From: Phanerochaete sordida
Taxonomy: Eukaryota; Basidiomycota; Agaricomycetes; Polyporales; Phanerochaetaceae
Assembly: GCA_019973155.2 (NCBI GenBank)
Contig: BPQB01000113.1
Coordinates: 1 to 64,000, forward strand
DNA length: 64,000 nucleotides
Reading direction: 5' to 3'
In this document: positions 34,181-46,328 of the stretch, piece by piece
Numbering within the stretch: position 1 is the stretch's first letter
Layout of the letters: the number at the start of each line of letters is the position of its first letter
Made by a program: the position numbers and the translations under genes
The notes under the pieces: generated by a model
Seen by the model: only the letters and a program-made list of their open reading frames with translations
The model's database searches: none
Told to the model about the DNA's origin: nothing

Positions 34181-36504
34181 ATGTACCTACTCTCTCTCGT
34201 GCTGACCACGTTGACAGTGGGCTTGCTCAAAAGCCAGCCAGCCCATGGGCTCAATGACGGGGTCGGACGCTTACCAGGTAAAGTGTATCGACAAGTTTAT
34301 CAGCTCTATACTCAACATTTCCTTAGCTCTTGGATACAACAGTCTGTTCGGTCCAATGTTGCTATGTTGGCGCATTCTAATACAGCCATGATCTCCGACC
34401 TCAGCTTGGAATTTCTATCAGGTACAACAACTTCTCACCGAAGCACGCTTCCTCGCTCACTAGACATCGCAGTGTAACATCGACGAAGATCTCATTATCA
34501 CGACGGCCAAGCTCTTGCAATCCCTCGGTCTCCAGGTGCGTAGTATGACCCCTCCTTGAAGACATTCTCATGAAGTGCACAGGATGCGGGCTACAGCTGG
34601 GTCAACCTGGACGACTGCTATGCCGAGAAGAACCGTAGTACTGATGGTTACATCGTCCCCGGTCAGTCGCTATCATCAGACCTTAAGCTTCCGCTCACTG
34701 TGCTCTAGATCAAGTACGATTCAAGAACGGCTTCAACTGGTTGACGGACCAACTGCACTCCATGGGCTTGTAAGCACTTACCGCTCCGTCGCCCGTCCAT
34801 GTCAGCTAACACGGGGATCAGCAAAGCAGGAATCGTAAGTGATAGCGTCACACCAGACTACTTCGTCTCTGACGACCGTCAAAGTATAGCGACTCGGGGT
34901 GGTACACTTGTGCTGGATACCCGGGCTCTTTCCAGAACGAGGAACGGGACGCTAAGACATTCCAGGACTGGGGCTTTGACTACCTCAAATTCGATAACTG
35001 CAACAGTAAGTATCTGCTTGGGCACGATCCCAGCTGCGGCTGATACGTGTTGCAGTCCCTTACGACGATATCATCCGTGAGGGAACACTCGGAAGTCAGT
35101 TTTCTTGCTTGCTGCCATCTGCAGGCATCGTGATTGATCAAAATATCCTCAGAATACCAGAGGATGTCCGGCGCCATCGCTGACCTGGCGAAGAATTCCA
35201 GCAGACCACCCCTGCTATTATCCCTCTGCGAGTGGGGCTGGGTGAGTGCGATGATCAACTTTAATCTGGGGAGACACATCCTGACGTCGAATCAATATCA
35301 TTAGAGTCAAGTATGGATGTAAGGGCCTGTCGATGTAGATATCTACATCTCTTACTTATCCGTCCACAACAGCTGGGGCAAGACCGTCGGCCAGAGTTGG
35401 CGAGTATGTCAACTTACTATATCACCGTCGTGAATACAGTTGCTGACTCCGGACAGACCACGGGCGATGTTTCCGCAAACTGGGATTCGGTTGCGAGCAT
35501 TATCAACTTGTGCGCAGTCTTCTTCATTTCTATATTTGTGTTTCTCAGATCGATGTATAGCAACTCTTTCATCACCACTGCGACCGACTTTTATGGGAGA
35601 AACGATCTCGACATGGTGCGTTGGCATACTTCGAACTCCAGAGCCCCGGCTGACTGACGCTTTATAGTTGGAAGTGTAAGTCGCCCCTGATGGTCGTCGG
35701 TTCAGCCGTTTAAGCTACCTTTTCAACTTGGCCTGTCAGAGGCAATGAAGGACTCACGTACGACGAGGCGAAGTCTCACTTCACAGCGTGGGCTCTCATG
35801 AAATCACCTCTTCTCATCGGCACAAATGTACGACCTCGCGCTTACCGCTGCCACTCCTATCCTGACTCCTCATCTGCTTATAGCTGTCGGCCATAACTCC
35901 TGACATTCTCGAGATTCTTACGAACCCTGAAATCCTTGCTATCAACCAAGATCCCGTCGAAGGGACGAGCATCTCGCCATTCCGATGGGGCATCAACGTC
36001 AGTATCTCATCTCTCTGGTTGATTGCAGATACTGACGATTCGGCAGCCGGATTGGACCAGTAACAACACCCATCCCGCTCAGTTCTGGAGCGGGCGGAGC
36101 CAGAATGGGGCGGTCTTCATGCTTGTGAGTGCGTTCTGCGGACGTTGTCTCTCTTGTACTGAGGCCCTCTGCCTCATACAGCTGAATACTCTCGACGAAC
36201 CTGCAAGCATGTCCTTCAACCTCACCGAATCGCCGTGGATCCGTGCCGGCAGGGAGTATTCCGTCAGGGTAAGTGGCACATCTGACCCACCGCCCATCTG
36301 TTCTTTTGACACGTCATGCAGGATCTCTGGACACACACGGACAACGGAACGGCCATCAGGAACTTTACGGCAGTCAACGTCCCTGCACACGGTGTTGTGG
36401 CGCTCCTGCTAAAGGACGCTGGAGACGAGCCTGCAGGGATCTACCCGCCGTGCAGCGTGTGGGATCAGTGCACTGATAAGAACGGCACGCATGTCGGCGG
36501 CTGA
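34181..36504 (+). CDS. Secreted GH27 alpha-galactosidase
   Basis: Hydrolyses terminal alpha-1,6-galactose from galactomannans and raffinose-type sugars. The ATG at 34181 starts a signal peptide ([20 protein letters not shown]). The spliced N-terminus is [37 protein letters not shown]. Further motifs are [26 protein letters not shown], the nucleophile Asp in [18 protein letters not shown], the acid/base Asp in YGRNDLDML, and [11 protein letters not shown] beta-sandwich C-domain follows and ends [13 protein letters not shown]. A dozen or more introns of about 45-60 nt make it the most intron-rich gene per length here. Several N-glycosylation sequons are present. Both catalytic Asp residues are intact. 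Confidence 0.93.
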
Positions 36505-36913
36505 GGCCTCAAAGCCGTTTGAAGCGGCGGGGTCGTGGGCACGGCGAATTCCTGGAGAAGCGGAGATGTGGTAGGACCTTCGAACGCTAAGTACAAGTGC
36601 TCGCCGGCCTCCAACTGTGATTGTACGTCAAATACTGGAGTCTGGAACGTTTTTATGCTTCTGTATGCTGTGCCCAATATTATTGCACCCGTCGATGAAC
36701 TCTCTGTGTCTTCCTCACCAGGGGTCAGTGAACTGCATGACGAACAACGTTCAAACTCTACACCAGCTTCGAGGCACATGACCAAGCCCCGTGTTTGGCG
36801 CGCGCAGGGAAGCGCCCGCAATACACGGTTCTCTCTCTGCCTCGACGTCCGCGCGTTGAGCTCGTTCTCACCACCCATCACGCAGCAAGTCGACCCCTTC
36901 TGCGGCACTCAAG
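36505..36913. other. Intergenic, no gene seen
   Basis: 409 bp between the galactosidase stop and the SmD1 start. It holds a terminator region and the SmD1 promoter. Nothing else is recognisable. Confidence 0.55.
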
Positions 36914-37485
36914 ATGAAGCTCGTAAGGTGAATACTTCCTCCGCTTGGGCTGGCGCAGCGTGCGGCGGTGCTGATGAGCCACAGTTCTGCTCGAGCTCGA
37001 CTCCTCGTTTGTTCGGGCGACTTGCATCACTTGTCGTATGTTCGTGTTCGTGTGCTGACCACCCGCGCTGCCCGCAGATTTTTGATGAAGCTGAACAATG
37101 AGACGGTCACGATCGAGCTCAAGAACGGCTCCGTCGTGCACGGCACCATCACCGGTGCGTACTCTGACCGCGCGCATAGATGTCCACTGACGCAGTTCCC
37201 GTGCACGCAGGTGTGGACATGCAGATGAACACACATCTGAAGACGGTCAAGATGACCGCGCGGAACCGCGAGCCGACGTCGCTCGACTCGCTCTCGATCC
37301 GCGGGAACAACATCCGCTACTTCGTGCTGCCCGACGCGCTCCCGCTCGACACCCTTCTCGTCGACGACGCCCCAAAGCCGAAGAACCGCAAGAAGGACGA
37401 GGCCCGCGGCCGTGGCAGGGGACGGGGTGGTATGGACAGGGGTCGTGGACGCGGGCGTGGTCGTGGTCGCGGTCGGGGATTCTAG
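36914..37485 (+). CDS. SMD1: Small nuclear ribonucleoprotein Sm D1
   Basis: Core Sm-ring protein of the spliceosomal snRNPs. A 14-nt first coding exon (MKLV plus part of Arg) is followed by an intron of about 150 nt, long for this window. Exon 2 gives [19 protein letters not shown] and VVHGTITG (Sm1 motif); exon 3 gives [20 protein letters not shown] and [18 protein letters not shown] (Sm2 motif). The tail is an Arg-Gly repeat ([13 protein letters not shown]), the usual target of arginine methylation. Length and order match the family exactly. Confidence 0.95.
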
Positions 37486-38047
37486 AGAAGAGCTCGCGCC
37501 GCGCGGCAAACCGCACAGGGCGGAAGTTGACACAACCAGGGCTTCGCTGCCTCATTGCTCTTGTCAGTGCATGTATGCAAGGGCTACGCTTCGCAGCAGC
37601 AGCCTGTAAAAGGAGAGTACAAGACTTATCCTGTCGATTGTTGTATTGGAGCTTTATTTGCACTACCCGCAGCTTCGTGCTGTATTCAAGTTTTCTTGCT
37701 GATGTATGTATCATGTAACTGCGCCTCCACATGCAGCTCAGTGTTGCAGGGAATGGTCATGTCGGTGAGTGCAAGGCCTGGAAAGCTACACTGGTCTTGG
37801 TGTGATGGTCATGTGAGAGGAGCTTGCTTTTCTGGCTGTAACGAAGTTCATCGCCCCTGCCTACCGCTATCATCTGCTCACTCGAAATGTCCGCATCATC
37901 CAAAGCTGTCCTGCGCGTGGTAGGGTATCATCATGGCACACATTTTCCATGACAAAGACTGTCGCAGGAGCTGCTATCCGGAAACCCTTCTGTCGCGTGA
38001 GCCAAACGGAGACTCAAAGCGTCTGTCGCACCTACACCTTCCTCTCC
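37486..38047. other. Intergenic, no gene seen
   Basis: 562 bp between the SmD1 stop and the Asn-tRNA synthetase start. The last 99 bp from an in-frame ATG at 37949 could extend the synthetase by 33 residues. No repeat or RNA gene is seen. Confidence 0.5.
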
Positions 38048-39659
38048 ATGTTCCTCCGACGGTCTCTGGCAACGCTCTCGTCACTCCCGCCAACCGTGCG
38101 GCAGCTACTCGCGCCGGGCACGCCGAGCAGCAGCGCGCCGATCCAGGTGCACGGCTGGGTCAGGTCTGTGCGCCGCCAGAAGCGGGTCGCGTTCGCGGTC
38201 GTCTCGGACGGGTCGTCCACGGAGGGCCTCCAGGCCGTCTTTCCGGACCCGTCGCTTGTAGACAGGTGTGTTGTTGTGCCTACGTGCTGGTGGGACGGCG
38301 AGGCTGACGTGTTGCGCGGTTGACAGCCTGTCGAAAGGCTGCGCGGTCAAGCTTACGGGTGTTCTGGTGGACAGTCCCGGCGCCGGACAGGCAAAGGAGC
38401 TCCAGGTGCAGGCGGTTGACGTCGTCGGAGAATGCGATCCGGAGGTGTGTGGTTATTCATCGTTGTCTATCGGCCTACTCAGATGTATGGCCGTAGGAGT
38501 ATCCCATGAACAAGCGAGAGATGAATGTAGACTACCTCCGGGACCACTGTCACCTACGGACGCGTACCAACCACATGGCAGCCATCGTGCGGTTACGAGA
38601 CTCCACCATACGAACCTTGCAAGACTACTTCACGGTGCGCAGCGCGTCGTCTTGCCAATGTGTAGAAAACTTAGCATGTGACAGACTCTCGGGTTCACGT
38701 ACGCGCATACACCGCTTATAGTCTCCAACGACTGTGAGGGTGCCGGCGAAACTTTCCGAGTCCTGGCTCCCTCGGAGGTCCCGCCTACATCCACCGCAAA
38801 ACAGGCATCCTCCTCGTCATCCGCAGCGCAAGACAACGGAAAACCCCCGGAGCACTTCTTTGGTCGTCCTGCGTACCTCACAGTCTCGTCTCAGTTGCAC
38901 CTTGAAGCCCTGGCGACATCGCTATCAAGAGTCTACACTATCTCTCCGTGCTTCCGGGCAGAGCGGTCACAGACAGGGCGACACTTGTCAGAGTTCTGGA
39001 TGCTCGAGGCCGAATGGGCGTTCACGAACAAGGTGGACGACGTCTGCCAAGTTGTCGAAGGTGCAGTGAAGCAGGCCCTCTCGCAGAGCAATCTGGACCT
39101 CCAACTTTTGAGGAATGAGCTTCCAGAAAGCCGCCTCGAGGCCTTCGAGAAAGCTGCGTCGGCCGAACCCTGGACGAGGATCACCTACACTGACGCAATA
39201 CGCGAGTTGGAAAAGGCGCAAAGCGCAAGCAAGGTCTTCAAGTATGATCCTATCTGGGGCTCGCCTTTACGAAGCGAACACGAGCGTTGGATCGCGGAGC
39301 AAGTCGCCAACGGTCCTGCATTCGTCACAGATTACCCGACCGAACTGAAGCCGTTTTACATGCGGCTCAATGACGATGGCAAGACAGTTGCCTGCTTCGA
39401 CCTGCTCGTGCCCCACCTGGGCGAGCTGGTAGGCGGCTCGCTCCGCGAAGAGCGAATGGCATCCCTCCGCAAGGGCATGAAGCGAGAGGGACTAGACGCG
39501 GGCAGCTACGACTGGTACCTCGACCTGCGCAAGTTCGGTGGCGCGCCGCACGGCGGGTTTGGGCTCGGGTTCGAGCGGCTGATGAGCTGGATGACAGGGG
39601 TGGAGAACGTGCGGGAGTGCATTCCCATGCCGCGCTGGGCCGGCCGCATGTTGCTGTAG
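38048..39659 (+). CDS. SLM5: Asparaginyl-tRNA synthetase, mitochondrial
   Basis: Class II synthetase charging mitochondrial tRNA-Asn. The N-terminus MFLRRSLATLSSLPPTVRQL is a good mitochondrial presequence. The anticodon-binding OB fold follows (IQVHGWVRSVRRQKRVAFAV, FPDPSLVDSLSKGCAVKLTG). The catalytic domain shows NVDYLRDHCHLRTRT, TYAHTPLIVSNDCEGAGETF, YLTVSSQLHLEALA, motif 2 (CFRAERSQTGRHLSEFWMLE) and motif 3 (GFGLGFERLMSWMTG, then ECIPMPRW). Three introns. An in-frame ATG at 37949 would add a longer presequence. The lack of a eukaryotic cytosolic N-extension and the presence of a presequence favour the mitochondrial enzyme. Confidence 0.93.
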
Positions 39660-40007
39660 AGTCCCGCGCAAAATGACACCCCCGCTCACACACTCAGGGC
39701 GGGATTTCCCCGTATGGACATGGGCGGGCTGCTGCGCGCCCCTGTTTGCGAGTCAGCGGACGATCGATTCCCATGGGCGGTGCCGACGCTTTCCTCAAAA
39801 GGAAAGATACCGAGTCATGGCCCGCCCCTTTTCCATTTCTGGCCGTGCGGGGCCATTACGCGAGGCACGTGGCCGCTCGGTATAATTACCGTACGCGACG
39901 CGGACGCGCCTCGCCCACACTCGCCCACCTCTCCACTCCACTCTCCTCTGCTTGCGCCTCCTTTCTTGACTTTCCTGTACACATACTAGCCTATATCATA
40001 TCATATC
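39660..40007. other. Intergenic, no gene seen
   Basis: 348 bp. The right half is pyrimidine-rich (CTCCACTCCACTCTCCTCTG near 39931) and ends in an imperfect TATCATATCATATC repeat just before the ATG at 40008, which looks like a promoter and leader for the next gene. Confidence 0.5.
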
Positions 40008-43000
40008 ATGGTCGCGACTCCTTCCAAGAAAAAGTCCAAGCTCACTTACGCAGACAGTACGTACTCATGTACGCCACGTGTAGCAGGCGCATTGACCTGC
40101 CCTATGTCTAGGGGTCGTCCGAGCCCTGTCCGATTACCAGCGTGCTCACAAGAAACATGCGATCCACCTCGCAACACTTCGAGCTCAAGGTACTGTCCTT
40201 TGTGCCACAGCCCCACCGCCCCGCACGTCCCCCGACTGACGTTGGTGCGCAGTACGCAAAGATGCTGACACCGACAAGGATCAGCTGGGCCCTCAATGGT
40301 CCCACTGGGTCACTCGCGCCGTCAACAAGCTGGTGAGTTTCAACAGTGGCACGCTGTGGACATCTGTTGCTTATCCCAACATATATCAGGTCGACCAAGG
40401 TGTACTCGAGGCCGACGATGGTCAGCACTATACTTTCACCTCTGAGACAAAGAAAACGTACGTTTTATCCACACTATTTACTGAGAAAAGCTCTGACGAT
40501 CGTGCAGCCTCCTCGCCGCCCGGCGACAGTCGCTGTCTGTGGCGCCCCGTACTCCATCGCGAGCAGACCAGCTTTGGAAGTCTGTCATCACCAGTAGTCG
40601 CGGCACCAAGCGTCGTCGCTCCATGGCAGCTGAGGATGAAGATGAAGATCTACACACTCCGATCAAGTCCGCCTCCACTCGTCGCAAGAGCTCTCCGCGA
40701 AAGAGGGCTCGCAGGTCCAGTGTCAAGGGCATCTCGAGGATGACAAAGGCTGAGGTACTTCTGTCGAAGCTATTCTCTATGTATGGCAAATTCTGACGAT
40801 CTATCAACAGCTGCTTGAAGCTCTTCACAACGTCGAGGACCAAGAGAGCGAGGAGGTGCAGCGCTTGAAGCGTGAGCTTGCTACGCTCAAGCATCAGCTC
40901 GGAGACCTTCGCCGCGAGGAATCGGGCTCAATCAGCTCTGCACCGCTGGTATACAGTAGGGGTCTGACACCACCTACCCCCGTTCCTATTCGGTAAGTAA
41001 CATGGAACCACTCATGCCTGACGTCTAGCTTATCTCCACTTCGCCCAGCCGAACTTCGGAGCTCACCTTCTCGAGAGCAACTGAGAACGTCAGCGTCTCA
41101 GCGCGCCGTCCTGTCTCTACAATCATGCGCACGGAGTCAGGCTCTATCATTCCTGACGCTACTCGTCAGCCGACTCCTGCACCAAGCGACTCTGAGGACG
41201 ATGTCAACATGCTCCACGATCTTTTCCACTACGAATCTAGCGAACACTCCCCCCAGCGAGGCCTAGGGCTAGCGACACCCACGTACACACCACTCACCTC
41301 GAGGGCCAATTTGCCATCGCTCGCGAACGAGGATGCCCGAGCTGTGCTCGATGCCCGCGCGGATGAGCTTCAAAGTGACAATCACGACCGACTCGCCGCG
41401 GAACACGAGAAGATGAAGGAGATTATCGTTGCTCGAGAGGAGCGAATTGCCGTCCTTGAGGCCGAGGTTGAGGAGCAGGCTGCTTTTCTCGCTTCGCAGG
41501 AGCAAGGCTTGTCGACGGCCCACCTTGAACTTCACCAGGCGAACAGCGATCTCGCCAATCTCACAAAAAGCGTGCACGAGAATACAGAAGCTATCACCGA
41601 CGCTCAAAGAGCCCTCAAACGCAATGAAGCCACCCTGACCGCTCTGACTACCGAGAAGGCGCACCAAGAGGCCAAGCTCGCCGAGACCGAACGTGCGCTC
41701 GAGGCGCTCAAGGCCAGGTACGAGGAGGCGACGGTCGGGCATGCCAAGGACGAGGCCGCGCTGCAGGAGAGGCTCGCTCTCGCGTACGAGACCGAGGCAT
41801 CGCTTCAAGCCGCATTGGCCCAGCGCCAGGACGACGCTGCGACGCTCGGGGCGCGCAACCAGGAACTTGAGCAGCGTGTGCTGGCCATTGGCGAGGAGCT
41901 TGCCGCGGTGCAGAACAGCCTCGCCAATGTCACCGCACAGCTCGGCACCGTGGACGCAACGCTCCAGGCGCAGGCTCGGGAGCGCGACGCGGCCATCGCA
42001 CGCTGCGAAGCTGCGAGCGCGGAGCTTGCGAATGTGCGCATCTCTATGGTGACTCTCCAGGAGGAGCTCGCAGCGGCGCAGGAGACGGCCGAGCGGCGCG
42101 AAGAGGACGCGGCCCTCCTGACCAAGCAGCTGGCGCGTGCGGAAGCGGAAGGGGCTTCTCTTCGGGAGGAGCTTGGTACGGAGACGGCGCGCGCGGCGGA
42201 GCTTGCGCGCGAAAAGGACGCGACCGTTGCGCAGCTGGCCGAGGTCCGCAAAGAGCTCGGTGACGCGGTCGTGCAGCGGAGTGCGCTTTCTGCGGGGCTC
42301 GTCGAGAAGGAGAATGTCATCGCGAAGCTCGAGCTGTCCGTCTCATCGGCGCAGGCGCAGGTCGCCGAGCTCGCCACCCAAATCGAGCAGCTTGAGGCGG
42401 ACAAGATTGCGCTGCAACTCGCGGCGGACGAGCTGCAGGAGACTTTGGCTGCCAGGGACGCCGAACTTGCGGACACCCACGGGGCGCTCAAGTGCCAACA
42501 AGAGCTGGCGAATGGACTGGAGGCGCAGCTTGCCGCCTGTGTCGCGCAAAACGCTGATCTCGCGTCCGAGCTGTCGGCCAAGGCGAACGCATTGGAGACC
42601 GTCCAGGGCCAACTGAACGCTGCGCAGGCAGCAGCGACCGACCTGCGTGCGAAGCTCGAGTGCACGCGCGCGGAGGCCGAGGAGACAGGGCGCGCGAACG
42701 CAGAACAGGTCGCTGCCCTGGAGACGTCGCTGCGCGGTGCCCAGGCGGAAGTCGCGACGCTGCATGCACGTCTGGCGTCCGCCGAGCAGGCGCAGGAGGC
42801 GCTCGCGGGTCGCTGCGCGCAGGGCGCGGCGGACCTCGCGACGGCTCGCACCGCGCTCGCGGCGGAGCAGGATCGCGCAGCTGCGCTGGATGCACGCGTC
42901 GCTGCCATGGTTGTAGAGAAGGAGACCCGCGCGAGGGCGTGGGCGGAGGCGAAGGCGCGCGACGACGGTACGATTGCGAAGCTGCGGCAGATCGTGCGGC

Positions 43001-43158
43001 GCCACGAGGCGTTCTTCAAGAGCGAGGTGGAGGAGATGGAGCGTGAGGTAAGTGGTGTCAGTGGTGTGTCATCGCATGGACATGTCTCTAACCTTGACCG
43101 CTGCCAGACGTCTACGTTGGTGCCGGCAAGCGTGCCCGCCGAGACGCTATCTGCGTAG
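40008..43158 (+). CDS. Large coiled-coil protein with winged-helix-like N-domain
   Basis: Starts MVATPSKKKSKLTYAD, then several small exons encode a helical domain (RVVRALSDYQRAHKKHA, WSHWVTRAVNKLVDQGVLEA, YTFTSETKKTLLAAR) that resembles a winged helix. A basic, probably nuclear segment follows (GTKRRRSMAAEDEDEDLHTP, RRKSSPRKRARRSS). The large last part (41125 onward) is a continuous Ala/Glu/Leu-rich coiled coil of about 500 residues, ending with ETSTLVPASVPAETLSA after a last intron. The join near 40949-41028 is uncertain: the strong donor GTAAGT at 40993 gives the wrong frame, whereas GTATAC at 40949 keeps it. Two adjacent genes are an alternative. No family is recognised; a chromatin or spindle-pole role is only a guess. 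Confidence 0.7.
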
Positions 43159-44936
43159 GGCGAAGAGCGGTCGATTGCACGCTCGGCATGGGCGGGTGCG
43201 CCACAGTGCTACGATCGGTGTCGATGAGGCTTTTGGCCGGTCATTGTCTCTGGGGGCGGACTGGCGGCAATCTAGGAGGATTACATGTTATGGCTATCTA
43301 GGAAAGACGTTTAGCGTCATCTTTACTCTATGTTTCATCGTCGTTTGACTCTAGTTAGGCATCGTTGTGCGGCACATCAAGCCTGCAATATACGAGCGAG
43401 GATCTTCGTGACGTATCGGTCGGAGGAGGGCGGAGGCCGGGCATGCACTGATAATAGCTGAGGGGGAAAACTCGTGATGTCGGGCGGGTAAATGGCTGGA
43501 AGGTTGTGTTCCAGCAGAAAGACGACGCCACCTCGGGGATGGAGGAGGATACCCACGTGCTGCCCTCGTGGCCCTCCACGCGACGCTCTGCGTCGCCTTG
43601 ACAATCGCCCTCTGTCCGGGTCCTGTCAAAGTCCTGCCACAATCGTATCCGGTCCTCCTCTCTGTGGCACCGTGCGACGCCCACGTACACCGAACGAACC
43701 TTCTGACCGACATGCCCACTCCTCTGCCTACTCCGCTAGGCAGCAACTATCGCTGCACCACCGAGTCGTTATGGCTCTCGTGCGGTGCCTCGCCAGCCAT
43801 ATTCTGGAATGAGTGGGCTGCTGTCCCAGGCGCAAAGCGCTGCGGCGCGTAACTGTCCGTATGTCATGGGCGCGGGGAGGCCTGGCATGTCATCTGCTCG
43901 TCGGATCCACGCACGACGGTTCAGGGTCACTGGGTCATCGGACAGGTCCCGGCTGGCTGGTATTCCGTCAGAACATGTAAGGGCACAACTGGTAAGCCGG
44001 TATCCCTCCTCCCTCTTGAAACGTATCCTATAATTGATAACAATTCTAGAACATATCACGCCTGCGAGTCCCGCTCGTTCGTCAGTGATGTCGGGCACAA
44101 AGCTGCGTTCTCCTGATCGCACCAGGCCGTCTTTGCTCTTCGCTGGGCTTGAAATAAGCAGTCGTCCGCGCTTTGGCATCAGAGCCGGCACGACGTCGTG
44201 TCTCGGAGGCCATGTCGTCGTGAGTTCGCAGGGCTGCAAATCCATTTGACGCTGCCGGTACACCCGGGACCAGCATCTCACCGTTCTGACCGCTCTGTTC
44301 TCAGTCTCTTCCGGGCCTCGCCTTTCATTGTCCTCCCATCGTCGCTCGACGCGGACGCACACGGGCCGTGCTGCTGAGAGCGCTTGTTGGGTTGTTGCAC
44401 GCTGTTCGAATCTTCCTCGGAGGTAAGGTTCGATTTTGCTGGGTTTGTATCCTCTTGCCCATTCGAGCCCGTGCAGGGTTACAATTCACGCCCCCGACAG
44501 CGTCTTGTCCCCCTCGGTTGCCAGGGTGTTGTCATGGTTCGAGGTGTGTCTCGCGCCAGCCCCACCGCCTGTTCCTCCACCCTCTTCTTCTGTCGCCCGC
44601 CGCGCCCGGTCTGCGATAAGCCGATTTCAGCCATTGTGCCTTGACAATCGCTGGGCGGGGATCTAGATACTCCTCGTGCTGGCGAGGCGGCTTTTGACTT
44701 CGCAGACGGGTCACTCTGGTGCGATCCCTTTCGTGTCCTTTACCCGAGGCGGAACGCGGAGGCTAACTCAGTTGCCCTTCCCCAGCGGAAAACCTCGCAT
44801 TCGCGCTTATGTACCGACGGGCCCGCGAGAACACATTAAAGGCTCGTCCCACAACGTCAGTCGGGCCCTCACATCACCTCCACTTCCCAGCCCAACTATA
44901 TTCACCACGGCCGACCCAACTAGAAACCCGCTTCCC
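43159..44936. other. Unassigned gap
   Basis: 1.78 kb with no assignable gene. A 66-codon open segment on the + strand near 43916-44116 (GHWVIGQVPAGWYSVRTCKG...) and another near 44470-44660 (HAPDSVLSPSVARVLSWFEV...) read like protein but have no clear splice partners or homologs I know. They may be exons of the candidate gene to the right or chance open frames. Confidence 0.35.
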
Positions 44937-45691
44937 ATGTTCAAGCTTCCGACCCATCTCGAGGAGCTTATACCGCCCCCGAACCTACAAGTGCCCCAGA
45001 GGCAGCCTTGGCGGGGATCACTCTTCCTCCCAGCCGCTAGCCCATCGCCAAGAGGTCCGCAGCAGGAACTGCGGTGTACTGCTGCAGAAACTGGCGGAGA
45101 CAAGTGAGTCCCAGATCAGCCCGCCAAGTCAGTTGGACTTATGTGCAGAAGCAGTCAAGTGGAAAATTGGCCTCCTGCTTTCTCTGTGCAGTTGCTGGCG
45201 CCGCGGCCAATGCTGCCGCAGTTTCTCGAGTGGCTGAAGAGCCATACTCCGCCTATGTGCATGTTTATGGCAGATCGCCTGCCTGATCCAGCAGCACAGC
45301 GGACGAACCAGACTAATTTTGAAACATTGGTCGCAGCCCTGGTGCAGAGTCAATCCGTGAGTTCTCCCGACGCGTATGAGACACGACGGCGGATTGGCTG
45401 ATAGACCTGGCGAACTTCCAGGTAGCCGTCCTCCCGTGGAACGTCCCTGACAGGCTCCCAGGCGCGGGCATCGTCCTCTTCCCGACGGGTACTTCGCGGA
45501 ATTTGCTCGTCGGCGCCCTCTTCCTCACCACCAATTTCCCCGAATTCATCGCCAGCTCGAATGTACTTCCACGAGCGGGGCCGTTCAGCCCAGCCTCCGG
45601 CAATTCCCCATACGACCCCGCCCCGCCCAACATCGCAGCCTCGCAGCGTCATACCCAGGCGTCCGGTAGCCAATCGCACTACCCAGCTTAA
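44937..45691 (+). CDS. Candidate gene, partial exon structure, unknown function
   Basis: At least two stretches look strongly protein-coding. One (about 45216-45350) reads LLAPRPMLPQFLEWLKSHTP and continues MCMFMADRLPDPAAQRTNQT. The other (about 45401-45691) reads LANFQVAVLPWNVPDRLPGA, then GIVLFPTGTSRNLLVGALFL, then TTNFPEFI and a Ser/Pro tail. A preceding exon may read NCGVLLQKLAETSESQISPP. Joining the first two in frame needs a weak donor (GTCAAT near 45343), because the strong GTGAGT donor leads to a stop. The 5' end is not defined; the ATG at 44937 is only one option. It could be a real gene with an unusual donor, or a recent pseudogene. Confidence 0.35.
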
Positions 45692-46328
45692 GCCGCCGTC
45701 GCCGTCGCCCGACGCGGAGGCAATGATCGCGCTGCGGCGGGCAGCTCGCGCGCACGATACCCGAGGGTCCCGCTGTTAGTAAGGCAGCTCCCGTTCAATT
45801 CGTTTTCTCTCAGAGCAGCACCCTCGCCGTTATTAATGGCACCTGTAGCACTATATTCCTTGTATCACTAAGCCCCCATGATTTCTTTTCCTCCATTTAG
45901 AGATTTTTTCCCTGCTTGTTGCATAGACATTATACCCTTCTTCGCAACATCGCTTCATGTATCCTGAGTTCTCTGACCATTCGCTGTAGCAATAGACTCG
46001 TATAGACTTAGTGCCTCGGTACCTTGTTCGGATCCCGAGCCTCATCGGCCTTTACCTTCGTATAAACATTTTAGCTTTTCGCGCCCCCCGTATCGCCACC
46101 AGATATACAAACTATGCTAGCGTCCCTGCGTCCGTCACTTGACGAGTCTGTTCGCATTTGGCTTGCCTCGAGTCCTCGACCACGCGAGAGCCCGCGGGCG
46201 CTAATGTAACATTACCTCTTGCTCTTCGCGTCCGTTGGCTCGACTCCAGCTATCCGCACGCCCTCGACGACTGTTGCTTCAGGGCCACGCTATCTAAGCC
46301 TGCCTCACACCCTCCTGCTGTTGTAACC
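45692..46328. other. Intergenic, no gene seen
   Basis: 637 bp, AT-rich in the middle (45780-46080), holding the BUD13 promoter. No open frame with recognisable content. Confidence 0.5.

Noticed and set aside
34181..36504. GH27 gene as a pseudogene because no long open frame is present
   Set aside because: Splicing about a dozen short introns with canonical ends restores a full family sequence with both catalytic Asp residues.
41805..43019. Reverse-strand Ser/Ala-rich open frame of about 404 codons
   Set aside because: It is the mirror of the Ala/Glu-rich coiled-coil exon; repetitive GCN/GAG codons keep the antisense frame open.
43769..44362. Reverse-strand open frame of 197 codons in the 43-46 kb gap
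   Set aside because: No recognisable domain, no splice context and composition typical of chance frames.
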